DNA of 64,000 nt, taken from positions 20,151 to 84,150 of the forward strand of contig JACCWJ010000049.1 in assembly GCA_013697705.1 (NCBI GenBank), written 5' to 3'. The notes beneath the pieces were generated by a model. It was given only the letters and a program-made list of their open reading frames with translations. It ran no database searches and had not been told where the DNA came from. The position numbers and the translations under genes were made by a program. Below are positions 46,172 through 55,793 of the stretch, piece by piece (the stretch's first letter is position 1; the number at the start of each line of letters is the position of its first letter). This DNA is from Gammaproteobacteria bacterium. GTDB taxonomy: Bacteria > Pseudomonadota > Gammaproteobacteria > UBA6002.

Positions 46172-46459
46172 TTACGTTACTTTCAGCGATTCATCATTTG
46201 AGGAGCCATCCTGTTCGTTTTCACTCATTCCTGATCGATTTTCCATCTGACCCCAGGGTGTACCGAAATAGCCATCTTCCCAATATTTAAAGGCATAATA
46301 TAAGGGACACAACATGCCAACGACTGCCAGAATTGCAATGATATAGCCAAACGTTTTTGCAAGATTGTTATTAGCAGTTTTGGACCAAATGAGCATACTG
46401 ATACCGATCGCTAGTGCGATGACCTCCAGCGCAAAAGCGGTATGTGATAAAAACATCAT
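46172..46459 (-). CDS. Small two-helix membrane protein, family member B
   Basis: 95 residues: MMFLSHTAFALEVIALAIG (first membrane segment), LAKTFGYIIAILAVVGML (second), then CPLYY and KYWEDGYFGTP, and a ~30-residue acidic, soluble tail (ENEQDGSSNDES). It shares the core GYIIAILAV with the 46507 protein. It sits between the two 84-bp repeats. Function unknown; probably at the inner membrane, and the conserved Cys (MLC) could matter for metal or redox. Confidence 0.75.
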   Translation of the reverse strand: MMFLSHTAFALEVIALAIGISMLIWSKTANNNLAKTFGYIIAILAVVGMLCPLYYAFKYWEDGYFGTPWGQMENRSGMSENEQDGSSNDESLKVT

Positions 46460-46494
46460 AAAAATAAACTATAGTAGTAATACCTATTTTTAGA

Positions 46495-46506
46495 GGAGTT
46501 AACTCC
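46495..46506 (+). promoter_or_regulatory. 12-bp palindrome covering the ribosome site
   Basis: GGAGTTAACTCC is a perfect palindrome that contains the GGAG Shine-Dalgarno sequence and touches the ATG at 46507. As RNA it could pair between molecules or form a tight hairpin hiding the ribosome site; as DNA it could be an operator. Chance is possible. Confidence 0.35.
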
Positions 46507-46767
46507 ATGTTAGATCCGTTTTCATTTCATGTAGCAACTGCACTCATATTCATCGCATTTGGTCTTGGAATAGCATTTATTGCATGGTCATTTCGAAACC
46601 AAGGTGAAGGAGTGAAGCTTGTAAGAGTTACAGGGTATATTATCGCTATCTTGGCGGTATTAGGGTATCTGTGCACGCTTTATTATGGAGTTAAATATTG
46701 GAGCGAAGGGTACTACAAAACACCGACGGCTTACTACTCCACTCAGCTGAGACACGGTGACAAGTAA
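46507..46767 (+). CDS. Small two-helix membrane protein, family member C
   Basis: 86 residues: FHVATALIFIAFGLGIAFIA (first membrane segment), RVTGYIIAILAVLGYL (second), then CTLYYGVKYWSEGYYKTP and a short tail. Same layout as members B and D, including Cys after the second helix and the KYW-x2-GY-x2-TP motif. A GGAG lies 8 bp before the ATG. It is divergent from member B and flanked by the 84-bp repeats. Confidence 0.78.
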   Translation: MLDPFSFHVATALIFIAFGLGIAFIAWSFRNQGEGVKLVRVTGYIIAILAVLGYLCTLYYGVKYWSEGYYKTPTAYYSTQLRHGDK

Positions 46768-46861
46768 ACAGTAATTAATCTCAAAAAAACCGAGGAAGGG
46801 TAAGATCCTCCTTGTTAAATTGAACCCCCCCCATATTGAGCTATGAATATTTTTACTTATT

Positions 46862-46945
46862 GACTATAGCATACCTAACATAAGCTCTTCTGATACATGG
46901 CGTATCATGACTTAGTTAGCTATGATAAAAAATACGAATAACATC
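46862..46945 (+). repeat. 84-bp direct repeat, copy 2 (upstream of the CPC-type P1B ATPase)
   Basis: Nearly identical to 46075-46158. It ends 29 bp before the ATPase start at 46975, so it probably holds that gene's promoter. Contains TGATAC-ATGGC-GTATCA (46891-46907), a possible regulator site, and TATGAT (46921-46926), a possible -10 without a good -35. Confidence 0.85.
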
Positions 46946-46974
46946 ATCATGGATAAATGTCGAAAGGAATCGTT

Positions 46975-49311
46975 ATGCCCATCGACCCAGTGTGTGGAAT
47001 GCAAGTTAGCGAAGAATCAGCTTCAGGCAATGTCGTTCATAATGGACAACGCTATTATTTTTGTTCTACAAAGTGCCTCAATAAATTTCAAGAAAATCCA
47101 ACGAAATTTGCCGAAACACCCGAATCACATGACCACATGTCTGATTTGAGTGTTCATAAACATACACTGCAGAAAGTACCTGAGGAGCCGAAATCGAACC
47201 ATGAAATGGCAAAAGATCCCATTTGTGGAATGGTGGTCGAAAAGTCCACTGCCCTTCAGTCCGAGCGTGCAGGAAGGAATTATTATTTCTGCAGTGTCAA
47301 TTGCCTACACACTTTCGAATCACCCGAAGCAGAGATGAAATCAATGAAAAGGCGGGTCGCGATCGCACTGACTGGTGTACTTGCACTCGCCATCCTACGC
47401 GCCGGTGCTTTTTTGACATTGGCAGCAGGTGCCACTATTGTCACCTGGGCACCCATCCCGGCGCTGCCTTGGTTCACGTGGGGCATGTGGCTATTCATTT
47501 TAGTTACACCCGTGCAATTCATCGGCGGCTGGAGCTTTTATAAGGGTTCATGGGATGCGATCCGAACACGCCGCATCAATATGGATTTTTTGATAGCACT
47601 GGGTACCTCTGTAGCCTATTTCTATAGCGTCGCTGTGTTATTCTTTCCTGATGTGCTGCCAATCAAAGTTAACGAACGCGATGTCTACTTTGAGGTGTCA
47701 GCGGTCATCATCGCCTTCGTGCTGCTCGGGAAGTACATGGAGGAAATCATTAAGAAGCGTTCTTCTGCTGCAGTGCGCAAATTATTAGATCTAAAGCCGG
47801 CTATCGCCCATGTCATGCGTGAAAGACAAGAAATGGAAATTCCTGCAGAAACCATCATGGTGGATGAAGTTGTGATCGTACGTCCCGGCGAAAAGATCCC
47901 GACCGATGGCACCGTGTTTGAGGGAACATCTTCTGTTGACGAATCAATGCTGACTGGGGAATCCATGCCAATCGAGAAACATCCGGGTGATGAAGTGATC
48001 GGCGGTACATTGAACCAACATGGAATGCTTCGCTTCAAGGCAACCAAGGTGGGTGCACAAACAACCTTAGCACAAATTATTAAGATGGTTGAAGATGCTC
48101 AAACAAGTACCGCACAAATTCAGCGTATTGCCGATAAAGTGACGGCCTATTTTGTTCCCGGTGTCGTCATCATTGCTTTATTCGCCTTTTTTGGCTGGTG
48201 GATTGCTGGCAACTTCCCGCAAGGACTCCTCGCCTTCATTGCTGTCCTTATCATTTCTTGCCCCTGTGCTCTCGGGGTGGCGACACCTGCAGCACTCATG
48301 GTCGGTGTGGGTAAAGGTGCAGACAAAGGTATTTTGATTCGTGGCGGAGAGGTCTTAGAACGTGCTGAGAAACTAACAACCATCGTCTTCGACAAAACAG
48401 GTACTCTGACGCGTGGCGAGCCTAATGTCACTGACATCATCACGCTTTCCTCCGTATCTGAAAATGAAATTTTGTCATTAGCAGCAGCGCTTGAGGCAGG
48501 GTCTGAACATCCATTGGGAGAAGCTATCGTACGGGCTGCACAATACAGGAAATTGATACCACCCGCTCTATCTCAGTTCGAGGCAATTCCAGGTCATGGT
48601 ATTCAAGGTAAGGTAGATAATCATCGCATTCTATTGGGCAATCGTCGTTTATTTCAACGTGAAAATATTGCAACGCAAGCTGCAGAAGAACCCATGCAGC
48701 GACTCGAAGCAGAAGGCAAAACTGCGATGCTGGTTGCATGCGATCAATCATTGATTGGCATCATTGCTGTTGCGGATACCTTAAAACCCGAAGCCAAAGA
48801 AGCCATAGCAAGCTTACAAGCCGATGGGATTGAAGTCATCATGCTTACCGGAGACAATCAGCGCACTGCCAATGCGATTGCAAAACAGTTGGGAATCACC
48901 CAAGTCATCGCTGAAGTCCTTCCTCAGTCGAAAGTGGAAGTTATTCAGAACTTACAAAAACAAGGCAAGATGGTGGCCATGGTTGGAGATGGCGTGAATG
49001 ATGCCCCTGCACTCGCCACAGCAACCATCGGTATTGCCATTGGCTCGGGTTCGGATGTCGCGAAAGAAACCGGTGGGATTATTCTCATCAAGAGCGATGT
49101 GCGTGATGTGGTCACAGCCATTCGCGTGTCTCGCGCTACCATGCTCAAGATCAAGCAAAACCTCTTCTGGGCATTCATTTACAACAGCATTGGTGTGCCA
49201 ATTGCTGCACTGGGCTTCCTTAATCCCATCATCGCCGCAGCTGCCATGGCCCTAAGTTCACTCTCCGTAATCGCTAATTCTGCATTGTTGAAAATACAAA
49301 AATTAAAATAA
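46975..49311 (+). CDS. Copper-type P1B ATPase with two YHS domains (CPC)
   Basis: About 778 residues. The start at 46975 (MPIDPVCGM) follows AAAGGA at good spacing; 46957 is an alternative. Two N-terminal YHS domains, DPVCGMQV...YYFCSTKCL and DPICGMVV...YYFCSVNCL, replace the usual CxxC metal-binding domain. Then eight membrane helices, actuator [17 protein letters not shown] (Cu+/Ag+ type), [19 protein letters not shown] and [10 protein letters not shown]. It is predicted to export Cu(I) or Ag(I) from the cytoplasm. This gene and the next ATPase look visibly richer in G+C than neighbours, hinting at a separate origin. Confidence 0.93.
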   Translation: MPIDPVCGMQVSEESASGNVVHNGQRYYFCSTKCLNKFQENPTKFAETPESHDHMSDLSVHKHTLQKVPEEPKSNHEMAKDPICGMVVEKSTALQSERAGRNYYFCSVNCLHTFESPEAEMKSMKRRVAIALTGVLALAILRAGAFLTLAAGATIVTWAPIPALPWFTWGMWLFILVTPVQFIGGWSFYKGSWDAIRTRRINMDFLIALGTSVAYFYSVAVLFFPDVLPIKVNERDVYFEVSAVIIAFVLLGKYMEEIIKKRSSAAVRKLLDLKPAIAHVMRERQEMEIPAETIMVDEVVIVRPGEKIPTDGTVFEGTSSVDESMLTGESMPIEKHPGDEVIGGTLNQHGMLRFKATKVGAQTTLAQIIKMVEDAQTSTAQIQRIADKVTAYFVPGVVIIALFAFFGWWIAGNFPQGLLAFIAVLIISCPCALGVATPAALMVGVGKGADKGILIRGGEVLERAEKLTTIVFDKTGTLTRGEPNVTDIITLSSVSENEILSLAAALEAGSEHPLGEAIVRAAQYRKLIPPALSQFEAIPGHGIQGKVDNHRILLGNRRLFQRENIATQAAEEPMQRLEAEGKTAMLVACDQSLIGIIAVADTLKPEAKEAIASLQADGIEVIMLTGDNQRTANAIAKQLGITQVIAEVLPQSKVEVIQNLQKQGKMVAMVGDGVNDAPALATATIGIAIGSGSDVAKETGGIILIKSDVRDVVTAIRVSRATMLKIKQNLFWAFIYNSIGVPIAALGFLNPIIAAAAMALSSLSVIANSALLKIQKLK

Positions 49312-49439
49312 AGAGAATGACTTATGCTTCACTTTGATACTTGATTAATTTTAATAAATGTCGCTCTCAAAATAAAAAATTAGCGTGGAATCTATTATAA
49401 TAAAAGTAATTTACTGCCGCCAACTATGAGGAGGATGTT

Positions 49440-49613
49440 ATGGGATGGTTAGCACAAAATTGGTTTTGGGTGCTGTTATTTGTCCTATTCATCATGATGC
49501 ATTTTGGCCATGGCGGAGGCTGTGGAGGAGGACATAAAAAACACAAACACCCTGACGAAAACGATCAAAGCAAAAATGACAAAAACTCACCGCACGGCGG
49601 CCATAAACACTAA
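49440..49613 (+). CDS. DUF2933-like small His-rich membrane protein
   Basis: 57 residues read directly from the sequence: MGWLAQNWFWVLLFVLFIMM (one membrane helix), then HFGHGGGCGGGHKKHKHP and an acidic tail ending GGHKH. AGGAGG stands 5 bp before the ATG. The NWxW-helix-HxGHGG layout is that of DUF2933 proteins found beside copper pumps; the His/Cys-rich end probably binds metal in the periplasm. It is followed 12 bp later by a DUF5676 gene. TATAAT at 49396-49401 may be its promoter. Confidence 0.75.
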   Translation: MGWLAQNWFWVLLFVLFIMMHFGHGGGCGGGHKKHKHPDENDQSKNDKNSPHGGHKH

Positions 49614-49625
49614 AGGAGAAGGCAG

Positions 49626-49889
49626 ATGTTAAACACGAAACTTGTTACCTGGGCCTTGGGTCTATTCAGCGCGATCACCTTTATTGTTTGCGTTGTGTGG
49701 GGACTCGTGACACCCGAGAGCCTACACATGAAGGCCTTTCTAGAACTCATACTACCCGCATTCAAGTGGCTTACTTGGTGGGGTTTTTGCTTGGGGTTGG
49801 TCGAGAGCTTTCTTTATGGCGTTTACGCTGGCTTAGTGTACTGCCCGATTTACAATGTGTTATACCGCCGCTGGGGTGTGGAGAAGTAG
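49626..49889 (+). CDS. DUF5676 family membrane protein
   Basis: 87 residues with two membrane helices; the family signature is the start TKLVTWALGLFSAITFIVCV followed by WGLVTP, then WLTWWGFCLGLVESFLYGVY and AGLVYCPIYNVLYRRW. Function unknown, but the family is very often next to heavy-metal P-type ATPases, as here (88 bp before the CPD-type pump). AAAGGAGAAGGCAG precedes the ATG. Confidence 0.8.
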   Translation: MLNTKLVTWALGLFSAITFIVCVVWGLVTPESLHMKAFLELILPAFKWLTWWGFCLGLVESFLYGVYAGLVYCPIYNVLYRRWGVEK

Positions 49890-49977
49890 CAAGCCCTTTG
49901 CAATGAAATGCAAATCGCCTACGAATGACTCTATGTTTTTTATAACGATAAATTAACACGAAGGATGTAAAGTTAAC

Positions 49978-52326
49978 ATGAAGACTACCATCATGGACGT
50001 GGGCGGCATGCTTTCTGCGCTGAGTGCGCTGGGTGTGGAAAAACAACTGACTCAATTGCCAGGGGTAAAGCGTGCACAGGTTAACTACATCTCAGGCAGT
50101 GCAACGGTCAAATATGATGAACATCGTATCAACTTGAAAAAAATTAAAGCGGCGATCCGAAACTGCGGCTATCACTGCACGGGTGAATTATTGCCGAAAC
50201 ACCTCTGCATTCTGGAAGACCCAGTTAGCGAAGAGGGTTTGTTGCCTGTTAGTTATGGTGCTGAGCTTCCGAGGGAGCCAACCGCCGCTGTTAGCCATGG
50301 CGAAACGACTGATGAGATGGCCCAGGAAATGGGTCATGGGCCAGAGATGGATCTTGCCATGATGGCTCGGGATATGCGCAATCGCTTCTGGATAACACTC
50401 GTCTTCACCCTACCCATCTTTCTCTATTCTCCCATGGGTAATCTATTTCAACCACCTGTACCACCCTTTGGTCTAGCGCTGAATGTCTGGCTTTTTATTC
50501 TCGCAAGTGTGGCAATACTATATCCAGGATGGCCATTCGTTGTTGAAGCATACCGAGCACTCAAAAACGGTGTACTGAATATGGCCGTATTAGTCGTGCT
50601 TTCAGTCGGTACGGGGTATGTGTTCAGTGTCGGGTCAACCTTCTTTTTCAGAGGGGAGCAATTTTATGAGGCGGTTGCGGTCTTGCTCGTCTTTATTCTT
50701 CTTGGACACTGGCTTGAAATGCGCGCTCGGGCGGGTGCATCGGATGCTATTCGCACGCTCATGAATCTTGCCCCACCCATGGCTACCGTTATTCGTAGCG
50801 GTAAAGAGATGGATATTCCCACTGCAGAAGTGCTCGTAGGTGATACAGTTTTGATACGTCCTGGCAATAAAATACCGGTGGATGGTGAGATCATCGAGGG
50901 TCAATCGCAAGTGGATGAATCGATGTTGACGGGTGAGTCTATGCCGGTGGGGAAAAAATTGGGCGATACCGTGATTGGTGCAACTATTAATAAAAGTGGC
51001 AGTTTCCGTTATCGAGCTACCAAGGTGGGTGCTGACACAGCACTTGCACAGATCGTAAAGCTCGTTCAGAAAGCGCAAAATTCTAAGGCCCCCTCGCAAC
51101 GACTTGCCGATCGCGCTTCGCAGTGGCTGGTACTCATCGCGATAATCATTGGCCTTGCCACTTTCTCCATCTGGTCTTGGTGGATAGGTCAATCACTGCT
51201 ATTTGCCCTTACACTCACCATCACTGTGTTTGTGATCGCTTGTCCCGATGCGCTCGGTCTTGCTACGCCCATGGCAGTGATGGTGGGCACTGGTCTTGGC
51301 GCTGTGAGTGGTATTCTTTTTAAAGATGCTGCTGCGTTAGAGGAAGCCACTCAACTCAATGTGATCATCTTTGATAAAACGGGGACGCTGACGATCGGAC
51401 AACCTGAAGTCGTGGAAGTAGTTGCAGCATCAACTACGACTCAGGAAGCAGTACTTGCAGCCGCCGCGGCAGTCGAGCAAGGATCAGAGCATCCACTAGC
51501 ACAAGCCATAAGAAGACGTGCTAATGGCATCAGTACAGAAGCCGCTCTAGCCTTTACTAACATCGAGGGTAAGGGTGCAGAAGCCAAGGTAGGTGGACAA
51601 ATGATATTACTCGGTAACCGCCGGTTAATGGAGGAACGGGAAGTTGATATGGCAAGTCTCACAGAAAAGGCAAAAGAGCTTCAGGGTGCGGGTCGAACAG
51701 TCGTGCACGTAGCACAAAGCGGTAAACTCATTGGACTCATTGCTATCGCTGATGCAGTAAGACCTACTTCAGCGACTACAGTCAAAGCTTTACAAGCTCG
51801 CGGTGTGCAAGTGGCCATGCTAACAGGTGACAACCATGACACTGCAAAACGTATTGCCGATGAACTCGGCATCTCTATTGTACTTGCTGATGTGCTGCCA
51901 GGACAGAAAGCTGACAAAGTCAAGGAGTTACAGGCAGGCGGCAAAAAGGTGGGTATGGTGGGCGATGGCATTAATGATGCACCTGCCCTTATGCAAGCAG
52001 ATGTAGGCTTTGCAATTGGGGCTGGCACGGATGTTGCCATGGAAAGTGCCAAGGTGGTACTGATGAAAAGCGATCCGTTTGATGTCGTCGGTGCTATCGC
52101 ACTTTCGCGTGCTACGCTCACCAAGATGCACCAGAACCTATTTTGGGCGGTGGCCTATAATGTGGCTGCATTCCCACTTGCGGCAGGCCTCTTCTATCCA
52201 ATTACTGTCAGTCCAGAGGTCGCGGCACTTGCCATGTCGGGAAGCACCGTACTGGTTGCTATGAATGCCTTACTTCTGAAACGTACGCGTTTAGAAGGCG
52301 TCCATGATTTTTCTAAGAAAGAGTAA
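49978..52326 (+). CDS. P1B-type ATPase with CPD motif and Cys-less HMA domain
   Basis: 782 residues. The N-terminal ~65 residues keep the HMA fold ([28 protein letters not shown]) but the usual CxxC loop reads [12 protein letters not shown]. The membrane metal motif is [10 protein letters not shown] instead of CPC or CPH. The other P-type features are intact: [35 protein letters not shown] Met/His/Asp segment ([16 protein letters not shown]) lies before the first helix. Both main Cu(I) signatures are changed, so the ion may be Cu(II) or another metal. It is preceded by DUF2933 and DUF5676 genes on the same strand. Confidence 0.88.
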   Translation: MKTTIMDVGGMLSALSALGVEKQLTQLPGVKRAQVNYISGSATVKYDEHRINLKKIKAAIRNCGYHCTGELLPKHLCILEDPVSEEGLLPVSYGAELPREPTAAVSHGETTDEMAQEMGHGPEMDLAMMARDMRNRFWITLVFTLPIFLYSPMGNLFQPPVPPFGLALNVWLFILASVAILYPGWPFVVEAYRALKNGVLNMAVLVVLSVGTGYVFSVGSTFFFRGEQFYEAVAVLLVFILLGHWLEMRARAGASDAIRTLMNLAPPMATVIRSGKEMDIPTAEVLVGDTVLIRPGNKIPVDGEIIEGQSQVDESMLTGESMPVGKKLGDTVIGATINKSGSFRYRATKVGADTALAQIVKLVQKAQNSKAPSQRLADRASQWLVLIAIIIGLATFSIWSWWIGQSLLFALTLTITVFVIACPDALGLATPMAVMVGTGLGAVSGILFKDAAALEEATQLNVIIFDKTGTLTIGQPEVVEVVAASTTTQEAVLAAAAAVEQGSEHPLAQAIRRRANGISTEAALAFTNIEGKGAEAKVGGQMILLGNRRLMEEREVDMASLTEKAKELQGAGRTVVHVAQSGKLIGLIAIADAVRPTSATTVKALQARGVQVAMLTGDNHDTAKRIADELGISIVLADVLPGQKADKVKELQAGGKKVGMVGDGINDAPALMQADVGFAIGAGTDVAMESAKVVLMKSDPFDVVGAIALSRATLTKMHQNLFWAVAYNVAAFPLAAGLFYPITVSPEVAALAMSGSTVLVAMNALLLKRTRLEGVHDFSKKE

Positions 52327-52337
52327 ACTTTTTTATA

Positions 52338-52346
52338 TGTTATAAT
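52338..52346 (+). promoter_or_regulatory. Extended -10 promoter before the usp gene
   Basis: TGTTATAAT (an extended -10, TATAAT at 52341-52346), preceded by TTTTTTATA. Nearly the same stretch, TTTTATATGTTATAATTT, occurs at 61401-61418 before the YeeE/YedE pair. No good -35 is seen, as is usual for extended -10 promoters. Confidence 0.5.
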
Positions 52347-52418
52347 TTATTCGTATTTTATTTACTTTATCTGTTTCAAGGATGCAGGTTAAATCATAGG
52401 AATATATGAGGAAGATTG

Positions 52419-52862
52419 ATGGAAAACCAAAGAGTGTCAATGTATCAACATATCTTATTTGCTGTTGAGCTTGGTAGTAGAGGAACATATTTTGCTGCAC
52501 AGAAAGTCAAACAATTAACAGATATGTGCCAGGCAAAACTCAGCCTGATTCATGTGGTTGAATTACCAGATATCGTCTATCCCGGCATTCTATATGACGA
52601 ACCATCCTGCATTGAACATGCAAAACAACAATTAGCCGAAATAGGAAAAAAGTTGAATGTGGCTACAGAAAATCAATATGTGAAAGTGGGCCAACCCAAA
52701 GTAATCATTCCTGAAATAATGAAGCAACTCAATATTGATTTGCTCATTGTGGGGCATCATGAAAGAAAGGGGATCTATCGTCTTTTGGGTTCGACAGCTT
52801 ATGCTGCATTATCTCACGCCCAATGCGATGTATTAACCATACCCTATCCTAGTTATTCTTAA
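52419..52862 (+). CDS. Universal stress protein (UspA family)
   Basis: 147 residues. The start at 52419 has GAGGAAG 5 bp before it. Usp fold: MYQHILFAVELGSRGTYFAA, LSLIHVVELP, DLLIVGHHERKGIYRLLGST. In the nucleotide loop the usual second Gly (GxxG) is Glu here (GHHE), so ATP binding may be weak. It lies behind the CPD-type pump with its own extended -10 promoter. Partner to the second Usp at 62385. Confidence 0.85.
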   Translation: MENQRVSMYQHILFAVELGSRGTYFAAQKVKQLTDMCQAKLSLIHVVELPDIVYPGILYDEPSCIEHAKQQLAEIGKKLNVATENQYVKVGQPKVIIPEIMKQLNIDLLIVGHHERKGIYRLLGSTAYAALSHAQCDVLTIPYPSYS

Positions 52863-52924
52863 AATATCTCAATATGACTGGCTTAAAAAAATCAGATGTT
52901 AGTGAGTTAACTAGGGGATAAAGA

Positions 52925-53422
52925 ATGATGATTGTCTATTTCAAAAGAATATCTTGGCTTCTGTTGCTCGTGACCTTTACTCTTTCAACACAGGTCTCCC
53001 TAGCAACTGAAACTGTACCTTATAAAGAGGTTGATGGTGTGGTCATTTATTTAGGCGCTCTTCCAGCCCAGATGATCCTTGGACATGGTAAAGAACACCC
53101 TGAGAGCAAAATGCATGGAGGTATTCCAACGAGCACACACCGTTACCACCTCCTCGTCTCTTTGTTTGATAATGCAACCGGTCAGCGTATCACTGACGCT
53201 GATGTCACAGCCACCGTAGAAGAAATAGGTTTGACGAGCGAAACTAAAACACTCGAACCGATGAAAATTGTTAACACCATCACATTTGGTAATTACTTTA
53301 AAATTGATAGTCAAAATTTATACCGTATCATCATACAAATTCGTCGTATAGGCACACAGCAAAAGATGATTAAAGCGGAATTTACGCAGGAACATTTTCC
53401 AAAATACTGGCTTGATTTATAA
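52925..53422 (+). CDS. Periplasmic protein of unknown function
   Basis: 165 residues with a signal peptide (~1-28, ending SLA). The mature part looks like a beta-sandwich: [77 protein letters not shown]. The His/Met content ([19 protein letters not shown]) suggests copper binding, and it resembles YtkA-like or CopC-like folds only in general terms. The ATG is doubled (MM). It overlaps or abuts the start region of the metK remnant by chance. Confidence 0.6.
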   Translation: MMIVYFKRISWLLLLVTFTLSTQVSLATETVPYKEVDGVVIYLGALPAQMILGHGKEHPESKMHGGIPTSTHRYHLLVSLFDNATGQRITDADVTATVEEIGLTSETKTLEPMKIVNTITFGNYFKIDSQNLYRIIIQIRRIGTQQKMIKAEFTQEHFPKYWLDL

Positions 53423-53439
53423 ATTATTCAAGGATGTTT

Positions 53440-54579
53440 ATGGATCAATTATTCACTTCAGAATCTGTATCGGAAGGACACACCCTGATAAAATCGCCGA
53501 TCAAATTGCCGATGCTATCTTAGATGCAATCATTGCCCAAGATCCTCATTGCCGCGTCGCTTGTCAAGTTGTGGTTAAAGCCAGCATGGTGTTAATAACG
53601 GGGGAAATAAGTAGCAACGCTTCAGTGGATATCGAACAAATTGTTCGTGAATGTGTTAATGCCATAGGCTATAATGATCCCGCGCTTGGTTTTGACGGAA
53701 ATTCTTGTACCGTGGTTTCAGTTATTGGTAAACAATCACCTGACATCGCTCAAGGTGTCAATCGTTCTCGCCCTGAAGCACAGGGTGCGGGCGACCAAGG
53801 CATGGTATTTGGCTATGCGTGTACTGGACGGATGTATTGATGCCAGCACCGATCGTCTATGCTAACCGTCTGATGAAACGCCATGCAGAGGTGCGTAAAA
53901 GTGGCAAGTTACCTTGGATACGCCCTGATGCGAAAAGCCAAGTGACATTGCGTTATCATGGTGATAAGCCGATCAAGGTAGATGCCGTGGTATTATCAAC
54001 TCAACACAGTCCTGAAATCGACTATAAAAATTTAGTCGAAGCCATCCATGAAGAAATTATAAAACCAGTTTTACCTACAGAATGGTTGGATAAAAACACC
54101 CGTTATTATATTAATCCTACAGGTCGATTTGTCATCGGCGGCCCTCAGGGTGATTGTGGTTTAACGGGGAAAAAGACTGCAGTTGATTCTTATGGCAGCA
54201 TGGCTCATCATGGCGGCGGGTCTTTTTCCGGAAAAGATCCTTCCAAAGTGGATCGCTCTGGCGCTTATGTCGCACGCTATATTGCCAAAAACATTGTTGC
54301 TGCAGGCTTGGCATCGCGTTGTGAGATCCAAATTTCTTATGCATTGGGGTTGCAGAACCCGTTTCTCTTCGAGTAGAAACATTTGGTACCGGCAAAGTCG
54401 AAGAATCAGCGATAATGAAGTTGATCCATAAATACTTCGATATACGACCGTATGGGATTACCCACACGCTGAATTTGTTAAGACCCATTTATTTGGCGAC
54501 GGCAGCTTATGGTCATTTTGGTCGAGACAACCCCGAATTTACTTGGGAATATACCGATAAAGCAGAGAGTCTGGTTTAA
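53440..54579 (+). pseudogene. metK: S-adenosylmethionine synthetase, three frameshifts
   Basis: The whole length of MetK (~380 codons) can be followed from ATG 53440 ([18 protein letters not shown] upstream) to TAA 54577-54579, but in three frame changes. First, two extra bases (ACAC, 53480-53483) break [11 protein letters not shown]. Second, an indel near 53818-53830 breaks [13 protein letters not shown]. Third, a lost G in GGGG near 54345 breaks [19 protein letters not shown]. Between them the protein is well kept ([20 protein letters not shown]), so decay is recent. A working metK must be elsewhere. Three separate changes make a sequencing error unlikely. Confidence 0.85.
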
Positions 54580-54612
54580 TCAAATCCGTTAAAATAATTA
54601 GTATAAATTAAT

Positions 54613-55752
54613 CTAATCCTTTTCCTCAAGACTCAATTTCATGGAAATGATATCCATCATATCCTTCAGCGTTATAATCCCATAAAGCTTTCCCTGATCG
54701 GTGACAATGACACGGCTGATTTTTTGAGAAGTCATCATTTGAAGCACTTTTGATACTTCAGTATCAACATCTATCGCAATTTCAGGCGTACATTGACGCA
54801 TGACCTGTCTCACTTTGAGTATTGGCCATTGTTCCTTCTCAATTTGTTTTATTTCATTGAATGAAATACAACCCACAAGCTTTTTATTTTCTACTACGGG
54901 ATAGAGTTTGTGATAATGTTTATAAAAGTAATTATCTACAAGATCTTGAAGCGTTATGTCGGGTTGTACGGTGATGGGATGGGTCTTGGCGTATTTCTTG
55001 ATACGCTCGTTTTGAAAGATATCCCTGATGAGAAGGTCTTGGTAAGACATTTTTGAGATATGCTGAAGAAAGAATCCGAGCAAGAACGCCCAGATACCAG
55101 AAATAAATGCACCCAGAACAAATTGAAAAATTCCAAAGAAAATCATTCCAAAACCTAATCCAACTCCAGCTCTACAAGCAACTTGTGTAGCCCATTTTAA
55201 GTTTCCCTTCCACCACCAAAGTATGGATCGCAAAATCCGTCCACCATCCAGTGGAAACCCAGGCAAAAGATTAAAAATTCCAAGGACGAAATTAATCACG
55301 CTGAGATAACGGATCACGCCATTGACTGAGATCGGCCACTTCGCCTGAGTACCTATCTGAAAAAGGAAGTAAAAAATGAAGCCTAAGCCAATGCTCAGCA
55401 AAGGACCCGCTAGAGAAATAAGTAGCTCAGCTTTTGGACTGGGCGGCGCATCACGCATTTCTGCAATGCCACCAAAAATAAATAACGTAATACCTCCAAA
55501 AGGCACACCGTAGTATCGGCCAATCAGTGAATGAAAGAGTTCATGCAGAATAATAGACAAAAAAAGTCCTACCGCACCAACAACTCCCATGATCCAATAA
55601 GTATTGCTACCGAGGTTTGGAAAGTGCATAGGAAAATAACCAACCGCAAGCGTCCATACAATAAGAATAGCGAGAAAAAACCAAGACCAATCAAGTCTCA
55701 CTTCAAAGCCAAATAAATTAAACAAATGAAGACCTGATTTATTTGTGTCCAT
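54613..55752 (-). CDS. Site-2 protease family (M50) with two CBS domains
   Basis: About 379 residues. The N-terminal membrane part carries the zinc site HELFHSL (HExxH) near residue 65 and LLPGFPLDGGRIL (the NxDG-type third-ligand motif), with about six helices. The C-terminal half has two CBS motifs (HPITVQPDITLQDLVDNYF; PEIAIDVDTEVSKVLQMMT) that sense adenine nucleotides. Such proteins cleave membrane regulators. I chose ATG 55752 (MDTNKS) with AGGA 6 bp before; a TTG lies two codons upstream. It is transcribed leftward, convergent with the metK remnant. Confidence 0.85.
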   Translation of the reverse strand: MDTNKSGLHLFNLFGFEVRLDWSWFFLAILIVWTLAVGYFPMHFPNLGSNTYWIMGVVGAVGLFLSIILHELFHSLIGRYYGVPFGGITLFIFGGIAEMRDAPPSPKAELLISLAGPLLSIGLGFIFYFLFQIGTQAKWPISVNGVIRYLSVINFVLGIFNLLPGFPLDGGRILRSILWWWKGNLKWATQVACRAGVGLGFGMIFFGIFQFVLGAFISGIWAFLLGFFLQHISKMSYQDLLIRDIFQNERIKKYAKTHPITVQPDITLQDLVDNYFYKHYHKLYPVVENKKLVGCISFNEIKQIEKEQWPILKVRQVMRQCTPEIAIDVDTEVSKVLQMMTSQKISRVIVTDQGKLYGIITLKDMMDIISMKLSLEEKD

Positions 55753-55793
55753 ACGCAATCCTTTTTGAAACTATGACTTTGCTTATTTTCTTT

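Noticed and set aside
50635..51192. A 185-codon frame on the minus strand
   Set aside because: It lies inside the well-conserved CPD-type ATPase gene on the other strand and has no ribosome site or recognisable domain; a shadow frame.
53412..53840. A separate gene starting inside the periplasmic-protein gene end
   Set aside because: The frame before 53440 is not MetK; the true metK start is ATG 53440 in another frame, followed by a frameshift into this one.
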